Position numbers and translations under genes: made by a program. 64,000 nt of DNA from positions 775,173 through 839,172 of the forward strand of contig JALMQS010000615.1 in NCBI GenBank assembly GCA_024734495.1, given 5' to 3'. Origin of the DNA: Forficula auricularia. Taxonomy: Eukaryota > Arthropoda > Insecta > Dermaptera > Forficulidae. The notes under the pieces are model-generated. The model saw only the letters and a list, made by a program, of their open reading frames with translations. It had not been told where the DNA came from and did no database searches. Below, piece after piece: positions 11,501 to 23,500 of this stretch (position 1 is the stretch's first letter; the number at the start of each line of letters is the position of its first letter).

Positions 11501-14500
11501 ACCATTTACCTTCACCTACTAACCCCATCCCTATTCATTTCGAAAGAAAAGGATTAAGATTGGATCTTCTTGAATCCACGGAAATAAAATATGCCTTGTC
11601 GAACGATGAAAATATTATCAATAATCAACTGGATGTAAAACAAAATATAATAATTGATCTTTTAATATCCAAGCGGAAAAATCATTCCCAACCTAGAGAC
11701 ACAAGTCAATGAACTTACTAACTTTCCTTTCACCCAAACAATCCTATGTCAACAAACGCCAACCTGATATTCTTTCTTAACAATAGCTTAAGAGAAAGTG
11801 TCCTTTTAAAATAATTTAAAAATTCTTTCCCTCTGTTCAATAAACACATATATAACCTGTTATTCAATAAGTTGAATTAGTTACTTTCTGTATTTCCTGA
11901 AGATGGGTTGACAGCCCGAAATATATATATTGAAAAAGAAAATTTTTTTATATCTTTTAATTTTTTAATTTTAATGTGAAATAAGTGACCTAGTATCCTT
12001 AACTCATAGTAAATCCATATTAAATATAATATTTATTTACTCTTATCTTTATTAAAGATGTTTCACCTTGCACCAACACCACAATCTCTACTAATGATTA
12101 TTTTTTAACGATAATCGTAGGTTGCCATTTGCTTGGATCGTCTGCGATTTGTTGATTTTTACTAGTCGTGTATTTTCATTTGCAGCCACATAGTTTTAGA
12201 GTCAATTTGTGTTTAACAAAATAAGTTTAAAGTTAAGTAGACGTAAAATATTTATACTTAAATGCCATTTGATTGAGGAGATGGAAGACGGGAAAAATAA
12301 AGTGTGACTCAAAAGAAAGTTTATATTTGGTGGATCGATTAAAAAAAAAGTAAGCCCTCTATTGAAAAAATGTTTATCAATTATTAAAGTACAAAATTTG
12401 GGAATTTATTTCTTAAAAATAATATCGTCCAAATGTAAACACTCGCGTTCGTGGCACTCTTTTAATCGAACAGTAAAATTTCTTATGTCGGTTCGGCAGG
12501 TAGACTCCGTGATGACTGCCATTTTGTGACGGATATTTTCTTTCAAATGTGCCAGGGAAGTCGGTTTATTGGCGTAAACTTTGGATTTGAGATAACCCCA
12601 TTGGAAAAAGTCCATAAGGGTTAAATTAGGATTGCTTTGAGGCCAATTTATGTCACCTCTTCTGGAGATCAAATTTAAAGCGAAAATTTCACGAACTCGT
12701 GGCAGAGACGTATTGGACGTGTGTGACGTTGTTAATGCATGGTGGAGCTTTTAGTCCAAGAGCTGGTGACACATTTTTGAGTACGGATTTGACCCAACTA
12801 GAAATAATGCGTAATAGTACCGTCTATGATAGTTGTACAAGGAATGGCCAGTCTGGCTGGTCTAAGCAGGTGGACCAGGTACTGCACATGGTTTGAGTGC
12901 GGTAAAAAATACATATGTGTTAAAAAATATTTTTGACCCATAATGAAATTATAAAAACTATAATTTATAGTCAATTATAAACATAATATATTCACTCCAG
13001 ACCATTTGAGTGGTGGGACGTGGAACCAGACCACCCAAAGTGTATTTTTACAACATGCAAAAAAATAGCATCATGCTACAACCATAAATCTCAGACTACG
13101 AAATTCGAAACTAAAGCTCACTATAGACTAGGGGTACAGCAAGATTTTGGATGAAATTGGAACACCTTAAGTGGACATTTACATGAAAGATTTTTTTTTT
13201 TATTTTCTCAAAAACGGAACTTAGGATTTTTTTAAAACTGGTATACTTATCAAGTGTCATGAGTTATTAGTCGTGTATAAATTTTAATCTGATTGGAATA
13301 AAGGGAGGGGGAGGGGAGTAAATTAGGAGTGTCATAAAATAAATATTTTAATAATTCATTGTCGTTTTCGTTAAGTCGCGGAGCCTTGAAATTTGAAACT
13401 ATTTAGAGGCAAAAAGTTACCGAGCATCGCTCGGTGCTCCAAGCAATAAAGTATATTCTCTCAAATATATTGTTGGTTATCGATCATTTTGTAGAATTTG
13501 TAAATATTTATAATCCATAAATAATTTCATGATCGGTCATGGTCACTAGAGCCGCTAAAATCCGCATATTCTTCTTTAACATGCGCCTCTATCTCATTCT
13601 CTTTGCGTAAGGGATGAAAACAGCAAAAAAACACAGTTTGTTTTTGAGCTCAAAAATGAAGAGGGACTGTATCAAAAATTAATTATTAAGAATAATTGAA
13701 AGAATTTCATCATGCGGGTCTGAAAACGAAGGTGCCATGATGCACGTGGTCTTCTTACAACAATTAGATTATATCCAACCCCCGAGGGGGAACTGTGACC
13801 TAATATCGTGTAACCCTACTTCCACTTACACTTTCATTTTCAAGTAGAAGACAATAGATGAAGGGCATTATCTAATGAATTCCAAAATAATTCCAAAGAC
13901 GGTGTACACTTAATTTCAATCGCGGTTCACCCCTCGTCCAACCTTCTCCTGAACGACTATTCAAGACGTACGATCGTCCGTTAAAGTCTCTAGAGGCAGT
14001 CGTTCGAAGCAAAACAGCCCCATAGGAAAAATACAAAGAAATAGTGCTCAAAGATTTTCATTGCACGATAATTGTGATAGTCGCACCGAGGATCTATTAG
14101 AATGAAAAAAACTTATACCCTTAAAATAGTTTACTTTTTCCTCTAATTATTTTATTTATTAAATTTGTTTATTTCTATTATTGATAAATAATAATCAACT
14201 GTAATTTAATCTTTTTAATTATTACACTTAATTAAATTAAAAGAATAATAATGTCAACAATTACGTAACAATATGCTCTACATGATGCTCAGTTTCTGTT
14301 GTTTGCTGACGACTTAAAGATTTATCTTGAAGTTTCTTCTCTTGCAGACTGTGAGAGATTACAGACAACTGTAGACAGACTTCAGGAGTGGTGTTGTACT
14401 AACCAACTGCAGTTGAATCTTTCTAAATGTTCCATAATTTCATTCTCTCGTAAAGTAAATCCTGTTATGCATTCTTACTCTCTTCTTGGCCCACAACTTG

Positions 14501-17500
14501 TTCGAACTGAGAATATACGTGACCTTTATGTCCTCTTTGATAGTAAACTGTGTTTCAAGGATCATATCCATGACATCTACAAACGATCTCTTAGAACACT
14601 CGGTTTCATTACCCGCAATTCTTACGAATTTAGAAATATCCAATGCTACATCCATCTTTACAAATCCTTAGTTCGTCCAATTGTTGAGTATGCCACTGAA
14701 GTATGGAGTCCTTTTTACTCCGTAGAAAAAAACTTCTCCAATCTGTACATAATAAATTTCTTCGTAAGCTATCCTTTAAACTCTTTATCCTAAATGATAC
14801 CTTCTTCAAATGTCTCCTTGCAAACTCAATTTAATCTTCCTGATCTTGATAGGAGACGTGAATTTTTTGATGTGTCCTTTGTTTATGAATTATTAAACAG
14901 CCAGATAGATAGCAGTTTCCTACTATCCCAACTAAAAATAAATGTTCCATGTCGCAGTTTGAGATCGCAAGACATGTTTTACATTGACTGCCCGAGATCA
15001 AACTATATGATGGCTTCCCCTAAACCGAATGATGAACATATGTAATGGGGTGTTCATTGGCGTTGACGTTGACAATTGTTCTCTTGGTAGTGTTAGGAGA
15101 CTGATGCTGGATAGATAGACTTTGCTGATGTTTGGTTGAGTCTGAATGTATGATTTGTATTCTTATATAATAATGTATTCTTGTAATTTATGTAAATGTT
15201 TGCTTGTAAATATGTAAAAGGAATTGTTCCGTTCAAAATAAATAAATAAAAATAAATATCCTAGTACATACTAGTTCTAAAAAAGGTCGCATTAAGGCGT
15301 CGACTACTGCTTCGCTGATGACCACAGTGCCAGGGTCCACGCCAATTCCACTACTAGATCCCATCCGAAGGAAAATCGGTTCTTTAACTTTGGCATGGTA
15401 CATGATTTTAATCAGTTCGTGTAATACGGCGCCGACCGATGAGCCACCTATTCCATGCTTTATTCAAACATAAATAAATTAATAAATCTAAATATTATTT
15501 CGGTTATTGCATTTATCATATTATTAAGATTGGTGGTAAAAATAGTGTAATTAGTTCAGTTAAATTGTGCTCAAATGGGCCGCTATGGGGAAAGTTTTGG
15601 GGTAGTTCTGATTTTTTATATATTTATGTTTTTTTGGGGCGCTGGATCCAAATCTGAGGTCTCCCAACAAAATTTCGTGACCCTACATTGTAGAAAATGC
15701 AAAAAAGGTGAAAATTTCCATTTTGTGCAGATTTTTCGCTTATAACTCGGAATTTTTCTTGCAAAATGAAAGTTCATATAATTTCCTACAAATTTCATTA
15801 TTTAGGATATGATCCGAATCCTCAAAAGTGTGATGGAAAATGCTGGATATCTATAAATCTAAGAGTTTATCAAAAAAGTGGTACAAGTAAACCTTCAAGT
15901 CAATAAAATTTTCTAGAGAATGAGAAAAGAATCGAGTTTCTAGGATCAATGGTTTTCATTTTATGAAGGAAAAACTGCGATTTTTTGAAAAAAAATGCAG
16001 TTTTTCAAAACTTCAACCTCATTGTGGCACGGATTACCATTATTCAATTAAGATAAAACTTTATTTAAATTGTACCAAATTTAATCTAGTTTAAATATGT
16101 CTAGAGTAGTATTTGTCGAAAACGTGCTCCTTCATGGTCAAAATGGGAAAAAATCGATAAAAATACGAGTTTTTGGGGTTTGCCGAGTACGAAAACTTGG
16201 ATTTTGCGCTTGAGCCTGAACGGTTGGTCAGAGCTAAATAATGAAATTTGTAGGAAATTTTATAAACTTTCATTTTGAATAAGAAGGTTATTTACGAAAA
16301 GTTGATAGTTTTCGAGTTATAAGCAAAAAACCGCCAAAAAATTGAAATTGTCACCTTTTTTGTATTTTAGATTATGTTGGGTCACAAAATTTTGATGAGA
16401 GACCTCAGATTTGGATTTAGCGCTTCAAAAAATATATATGAGCAAAAAATCAGAACTACCCCAAAACTTTCCTGATAAAAACACAATTTGATTGGACTAA
16501 ATAGAGACTAAGTATAATAATACTTGTGTGAATATATACATACATTAACACAAAGAATCGGGCCAACTTTGTATATCGAAAATCGATTAGAATATTCGGA
16601 AATGTCTTTCAAAGAAATCCCAGTGGATAATTTATGGCCAATTTCATTCATAATATATTTGGCGAAGTTCAGCATATTGTTTTGAGTTTCGCTCATAATT
16701 ACAAACTGCAAACAATTGAATATTGATAATAAATAGCTAAAATATTAATTTGATTAATTAGTGTATACTTTTTACTTTCATATTCATATTCTATAAAATA
16801 TAGTAATGGGAGAGTATTGCGATCGCCTGTCTGGGTCCTGACTCTTTGAGAGTTTCTATCTCAGAGATGAAAAAAGTGAAATTCAATTTGTAAATTCTAG
16901 TTGGAAGGAAACGAAGGCCTTAATAGTTGGAGACCGGATTTAAGACATATAAAAATAATTTTTATAAAAAAAAAACCGACTTCAAAAAAATTAATTGCAA
17001 CAACTAAATTAATAGAACTCAAAAATAAAATAAAATGCACTAAAAGGTATAAAATAATTATCTAATTTAGTTACAACTAATCGACGAAATATTAACATGA
17101 AATTACTTTTTGAAGTTGGTGCCAAACAAACTATAAGCGAGCGTACCCACCAAACGTACTAAGTAAGATCCGTCAAGTGGGATTCATAAATTGTACCTAT
17201 ATGTTTGGCACCGACTTCAAAAAGTAATTTCATGTTAATATTTCATCGTTTAGTTGTAACTAAATAAGATAATTATTTTATACCTTTTAGTGTATTTTAT
17301 TTTATTTTTAAGTTATTATTATTTTATTTGTTGCATTTAATTTTTTTGAAGTCGGTTTTTTTTTGTTTAATTATTTTTCTTTTTTTCTTTTTAGTGATGT
17401 TATTAATAGTGACTTAATATAATACCTTGCATGCATCTCGTAAGAGAAAGCGTCCGGCTAATGAATCAGAAAATGATATAATTTTTTTTTTTATAAATTT

Positions 17501-20500
17501 TATTAAACCAATTATTTTACATTAATTAATGTATACATTGTATTTTTTGCTTCGATTCCGGAGATTACTTCTCCACCATCGAGTGTCCTTATTCATCTTT
17601 AGTCCTTGTTTTTAATAAGAGGAAAAATCTAATTAGATAAAAAAACCTCTTTTCCGATAATTATTTCAATTCCATTATTCCCCAATCAAGTCGATTGGTT
17701 CAATCATCCCAATCCATCAATCAGAATCAGAAAATGATAATAAAATTCAATTAATAAATATAGAAATTCTTTCAAAACGTTTGCGAGTTTTAGGATTTTT
17801 TTTTTGATTTTATTTATTATAATTTCGATTATTTGCTCATTAGAATTGGAGATTTACGTTATTTCGTCATTGATCATTTCATCGGAACTTGACCAAATTA
17901 ATATGGGACCACCCCTAAGGTACCCTTTTTCTAATACAAAAAGAATCATCGAAATCGGTCCACGTGGCAAAAAGTTCTAGCTGAACATACATAAAATAAA
18001 TAAATAAATAAATAGTTAAGTATCTTGACTATCCATTAGTCTGCCACCTCAAAACCCCCTTTTGGGGTCAAAATATCAAAACGTTATATAGCAACGAGGG
18101 GTGGACCGCGACCTAATATGCTGTACACCTACTTCCACTTGTACTTCCAAATATTTCCAAGTACTTCAAAATATTCCCAGTACTTTCAAATATTAATTCC
18201 AAATATTTCCAAGTAATTCCAAATATTTCCAAGTACTTCCAAATATTCCCAAGTACTTTCAAATATTTTCAAGTAATTCCAAATATTTCCAAGTAATTCC
18301 AAATATTCCCAAAAACTTCCAAATATTTCCAAGTACTTCCAAATATTCCCAAGTACTTTCAAATATTTCCAAGTACTTCCAAATATTTACAAGTAATTCC
18401 AAATATTCCCAAGTACTTTCAATTATTTCCAAGTACTTCCAAATATTTCCAAGTAATTCCAAATATTCCCAAGTAATTCCAAATATCCCCAAGTACTTCC
18501 AAATATTCCCAAGTACCTACTTTCAAATATCCCCAAGTACTTCCAAATATTCCCAAGTACCTACTTTCAATTATTTTCAAGTAATTCCAAATATTTGCAA
18601 GTAATTCCAAATATTTCCAAGTACTTCCAAATATTCCCAAGTACTTTCAAATATTTTCAAGTAATTCCAAATATTTCCAAGTAATTCCAAATATTCCCAA
18701 AAACTTCCAAATATTTCCAAGTACTTCCAAATATTCCCAAGTACTTTCAAATATTTCCAAGTACTTCCAAATATTTACAAGTAATTCCAAATATTCCCAA
18801 GTACTTTCAATTATTTCCAAGTACTTCCAAATATTTCCAAGTAATTCCAAATATTCCCAAGTAATTCCAAATATCCCCAAGTACTTCCAAATATTCCCAA
18901 GTACCTACTTTCAATTATTTTCAAGTAATTCCAAATATTTGCAAGTAATTCCAAATATTTCCAAGTACTTCCAAATATTCCCAAGTACTTTCAAATATTT
19001 TCAAGTAATTCCAAATATTTCCAAGTAATTCCAAATATTCCCAAAAACTTCCAAATATTTCCAAGTACTTCCAAATATTCCCAAGTACTTTCAAATATTT
19101 CCAAGTACTTCCAAATATTTACAAGTAATTCCAAATATTCCCAAGTACTTTCAATTATTTCCAAGTACTTCCAAATATTTCCAAGTAATTCCAAATATTT
19201 CCAAGTAATTCCAAATATCCCCAAGTACTTCCAAATATTCCCAAGTACCTACTTTCAATTATTTTCAAGTAATTCCAAATATTTGCAAGTAATTCCAAAT
19301 ATTTCCAAGTACTTCCAAATATTCCCAAGTACTTTCAAATATTTTCAAGTAATTCCAAATATTTCCAAGTAATTCCAAATATTCCCAAAAACTTCCAAAT
19401 ATTTCCAAGTACTTCCAAATATTCCCAAGTACTTTCAAATATTTCCAAGTACTTCCAAATATTTACAAGTAATTCCAAATATTCCCAAGTACTTTCAATT
19501 ATTTCCAAGTACTTCCAAATATTTCCAAGTAATTCCAAATATTCCCAAGTAATTCCAAATATCCCCAAGTACTTCCAAATATTCCCAAGTACCTACTTTC
19601 AATTATTTTCAAGTAATTCCAAATATTTGCAAGTAATTCCAAATATTTCCAAGTACTTCCAAATATTCCCAAGTACTTTCAAATATTTTCAAGTAATTCC
19701 AAATATTTCCAAGTAATTCCAAATATTCCCAAAAACTTCCAAATATTTCCAAGTACTTCCAAATATTCCCAAGTACTTTCAAATATTTCCAAGTACTTCC
19801 AAATATTTACAAGTAATTCCAAATATTCCCAAGTACTTTCAATTATTTCCAAGTACTTCCAAATATTTCCAAGTAATTCCAAATATTCCCAAGTAATTCC
19901 AAATATCCTCAAGTACTTCCAAATATTCCCAAGTACCTACTTTCAATTATTTTCAAGTAATTCCAAATATTTGCAAGTAATTCCAAATATTTCCAAGTAC
20001 TTCCAAATATTCCCAAGTACTTTCAAATATTTTCAAGTAATTCCAAATATTTCCAAGTAATTCCAAATATTCCCAAAAACTTCCAAATATTTCCAAGTAC
20101 TTCCAAATATTCCCAAGTACTTTCAAATATTTCCAAGTACTTCCAAATATTTACAAGTAATTCCAAATATTCCCAAGTACTTTCAATTATTTCCAAGTAC
20201 TTCCAAATATTTCCAAGTAATTCCAAATATTCCCAAGTAATTCCAAATATCCCCAAGTACTTCCAAATATTCCCAAGTACCTACTTTCAATTATTTTCAA
20301 GTAATTCCAAATATTTGCAAGTAATTCCAAATATTTCCAAGTACTTCCAAATATTCCCAAGTACTTTCAAATATTTTCAAGTAATTCCAAATATTTCCAA
20401 GTAATTCCAAATATTCCCAAAAACTTCCAAATATTTCCAAGTACTTCCAAATATTCCCAAGTACTTTCAAATATTTCCAAGTACTTCCAAATATTTACAA

Positions 20501-23500
20501 GTAATTCCAAATATTCCCAAGTACTTTCAATTATTTCCAAGTACTTCCAAATATTTCCAAGTAATTCCAAATATTCCCAAGTAATTCCAAATATCCCCAA
20601 GTACTTCCAAATATTCCCAATATATATATATATATATATATATGTCGGAGGTAGAGTCGACCAGGGTTTAAAGAGGCAGCTGAATTATCTGTCACCCAAA
20701 ACAGCGTTCGAGAATCGCGCCACTTCAGTTGACATTTCAGAGACTAGAGTTGTTCCGAAAAGCTCCACAGGCTCTCGGAGGGGGGGCGGCTGCCGAGGAC
20801 AAGGGATTCTCGAGGAGCAGCATTAGGTTGGCAAGGAACGACACGGGGAGTCTTGTGTTTGGTGTCAGTGTGCGTGGCGTGTGCGTGCCGCGGGACTTGA
20901 TGGCCTCTTCTAACCTTGAGATGATTAATTGAATGCTGAGGACTGCCTACAACTACGAAATATATATATATATATCATTAACATATTGATCATCAATTGC
21001 TTTTTACTTTATTTTCTATTCGAGATGAAAAAAATTTTTATAATGTTTTTTTGGTATTGTCAAAGGAGACAGAAAAAATTATGTTTTGAACTACTTTCAT
21101 TGACTTTTTGTTACCCTGAAGAAGGAGAGAATAAATCTCCGAAACGTCGGTTTAACAAATAAATGTAAAATAATAAAACCTCTATAGTCTTATTTTTTTA
21201 CAACCACCGTGGACTGCTTTCATCAACATCCAATTGCATTTCCAAGTAATTCCAAATATTCCCAAGTACTTCCAAATATTCCCAAGTACCTACTTTCAAA
21301 TATTTCCAAGTAATTCCAAATATTTCCAAGTACTTCCAAATATTTCCAAGTACTTTCAATTATTTCCAAGTAATTCCAAATATTCCCAAGTACTTTCAAA
21401 TATTTTCAAGTAATTCCAAATATTTCCAAGTAATTCCAAATATTCCCAAGTACTTCCAAATATTTCCAAGTAATTCCAAATATTTCCAATTACTTCCAAA
21501 TGTTTCCAAGTACTTCCAAAATACTTCCAAAGAGGTGTACACTTACTTCCAACCGCGGATCACCCCTCGTATAGCAATAAACGTAAGTTAGAAGACATCT
21601 GATGTAAATATGAAATTTCATAATAATCCCTTCAGCCGTTTTTATGTGAATCGTGAGCAACTTTTCGCGGAAACCACGAAACACAGACAGACAGGAATTT
21701 TGTTGAGGGTGTTTTCGTTCATAACTTTGCTTGAAACGTGTGCAACCAAAATTTGGCGTGATTTGGATTAATGTACAGACAAAATCTTAATTTTATATAT
21801 AGAGATTTGTACCTTTTTACTGTATGTTATTCATGGTATAACTTCGAAGTCAAAATAAATTAAATAATAAAAAAAAAAAAACACCAGAAATTTTATTAGG
21901 TACCTTAACATCCTTGAACATTGTTCTTAAATCATGTGTTTCACTTCCCAAGGCGAAATGATAAAGAATATCTTGGTCCAAAAATTTGAGATATGGATTT
22001 CTTAATTTTAGAGTTCCATCAGGATTCCTTTAAAATAGATTAGATTAGAACAAGTTTGAAATTAATTTCAAAATACATTTTAAATATAAATCTTCACAAT
22101 ATTATGTAATTGAGATTGGAGACTTTAATTTTTAGTAACTAATTAATTTTGTTTATTTATATTGCTGACATTGTTAATTATAAATGGCGGGAATGTTTTT
22201 ATTATATATTTGAAATTCTGTTAAATAAAGCCTATATATTCTGAGATAAGTCTAATCTCTTGTTCAATAATATAATTTGGCAGAGGCGTAGCCACGGTGG
22301 GGGGGGGGGGGGGGGGCATGGGATGAGTAACGGCAACGACAAACGGTTTCTTATGGCAAACTAACCGTAGATAATTAAATATTTTTCAAATGTTTAATCA
22401 AAAATTATGTACTTTTTTTTTAATTTTTTTAAGTATCTTTTTAGTCAAGTTTAATTGTTCTCTAAAAGGCCCCTGACGGGGTAGTTTAGATTTCTTGATC
22501 CTATATGTTTTTTGGTGTGCTGAATCCGAATCTGAGTTTTGCTACCAAAATTTCATGACGGAACATTGTCAAAAATGCAAAAAAAGGTAAAAAAAATCTC
22601 ATTTTTTGGCGGTTTTTGACGTATAACTCAAAAACTCTCAACTTTTCATAAATAGCCTTCCTTTTCAAATTTAAAGTTCACAAAATTTCCTACAAATTTC
22701 TTAATTTAGAGTTTTTCTCCGATCAATCGTTCGGGCTCTAAGCCCTATTTGAAAATTGGCGTATTTTTTCGGTTTCCCCAAATCCCAAAAAATTTTTTTT
22801 TCCCATTTTGACCATGAAGGATCACATTTTTGACAAAGACCACTCTATACATTTTTAAACTAGATTAAATTTTCTACAAATAAAACTAAGTTTCCTTTTA
22901 ATTGGATAATGGCAATCCGTGCCGCAATGAGGTTGAAGTTTTGAAAAACTGCAATTTTTTGCAAAAAATCAAAGTTTTTCCTTTATAAAATGAAAAGCAT
23001 TCATCCTAGAAACTGATTCCTGTCTCATTCTCTAGGAAATTTTGTTGACGTGAACGTTTAATTGAATAACTATTTTGTTAAAACTCTTAGATTTATAGAT
23101 ATACAGCACTTTCCATGACAGGATATAGTCCGATTCCTCAAAAGTGTCTTGGAAACCGCCAAAAAATGAGATTTTTTTTTACCTTTCTTTGCATTTTTGA
23201 CAATGTTCCGTCACGAAATTTTGTTAGCAAACCCCAGATTCTGATTCAGCGTACCCAAAAACATAAAGGGTTGAAGAAATTACAACTACTCCAAAACTTT
23301 CCGGTTAAAAACACAATATTTGTTTTAATAAAAAAAAAAATTCCCACTAAATATTTTCCTTCGTCGGTTGACCCCCCCCCCCCACCATGAAAATTTTCTG
23401 GCTACTCCACTGTAATTTGGATAGATTTCAAATAATAAGTAAAAATAATTTGAAAAAAAAAATTATCTCTAAAATCTAATATTTTATAAGTTGAGTTTTC

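Larger units (their letters stand above)
11050..12052 (+). mobile_element. Decayed Penelope-like element with inverted ends
   Basis: A frame without a start codon runs from 11101 to the TGA at 11712. It encodes the end of a PLE RT (RIPFISKHITYPITNILQKH) followed by a GIY-YIG nuclease domain (SGVYKLNCKDCEAIYIGQTG, then FKKRHKEH). The segments 11050-11107 and 11994-12052 are inverted copies of each other (shared ATAGTAAATCCATATTAAA). A hammerhead-like motif follows the frame at 11897-11922. The RT palm is missing. It lies in UPP intron 4. Confidence 0.8.
18095..21569. mobile_element. hAT-like element carrying a satellite array
   Basis: The ends CGAGGGGTGGACCGCG and CCGCGGATCACCCCTCG are inverted. 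An exact 8-base duplication TATAGCAA flanks them (18087-18094 and 21570-21577). The content is a 20-bp-based satellite, interrupted at 20621-21238 by another insertion. The same ends with a 155-bp total length are at 13782-13936. There is no transposase. It lies in UPP intron 2. Confidence 0.85.

Noticed and set aside
14299..15045. Complete LINE coding for a working reverse transcriptase
   Set aside because: Starts inside the palm domain, lacks endonuclease and is frameshifted near 14790.
18259..20600. Repeated 77-codon minus-strand frames (IWKYLE-rich) as a protein repeat family
   Set aside because: They are produced by the 20-bp satellite, start at arbitrary ATGs every 344 bp, and have no codon bias, splice or expression signal.
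20729..21162. Frames 20729-20932 and 20929-21162 as host genes
   Set aside because: No family resemblance; the second runs through a PLE end and a TA tract. The GC-rich segment itself is kept as a finding.
18133..21535. CRISPR-like array
   Set aside because: Monomers are contiguous 20-bp satellite units without spacers, in a eukaryotic intron.
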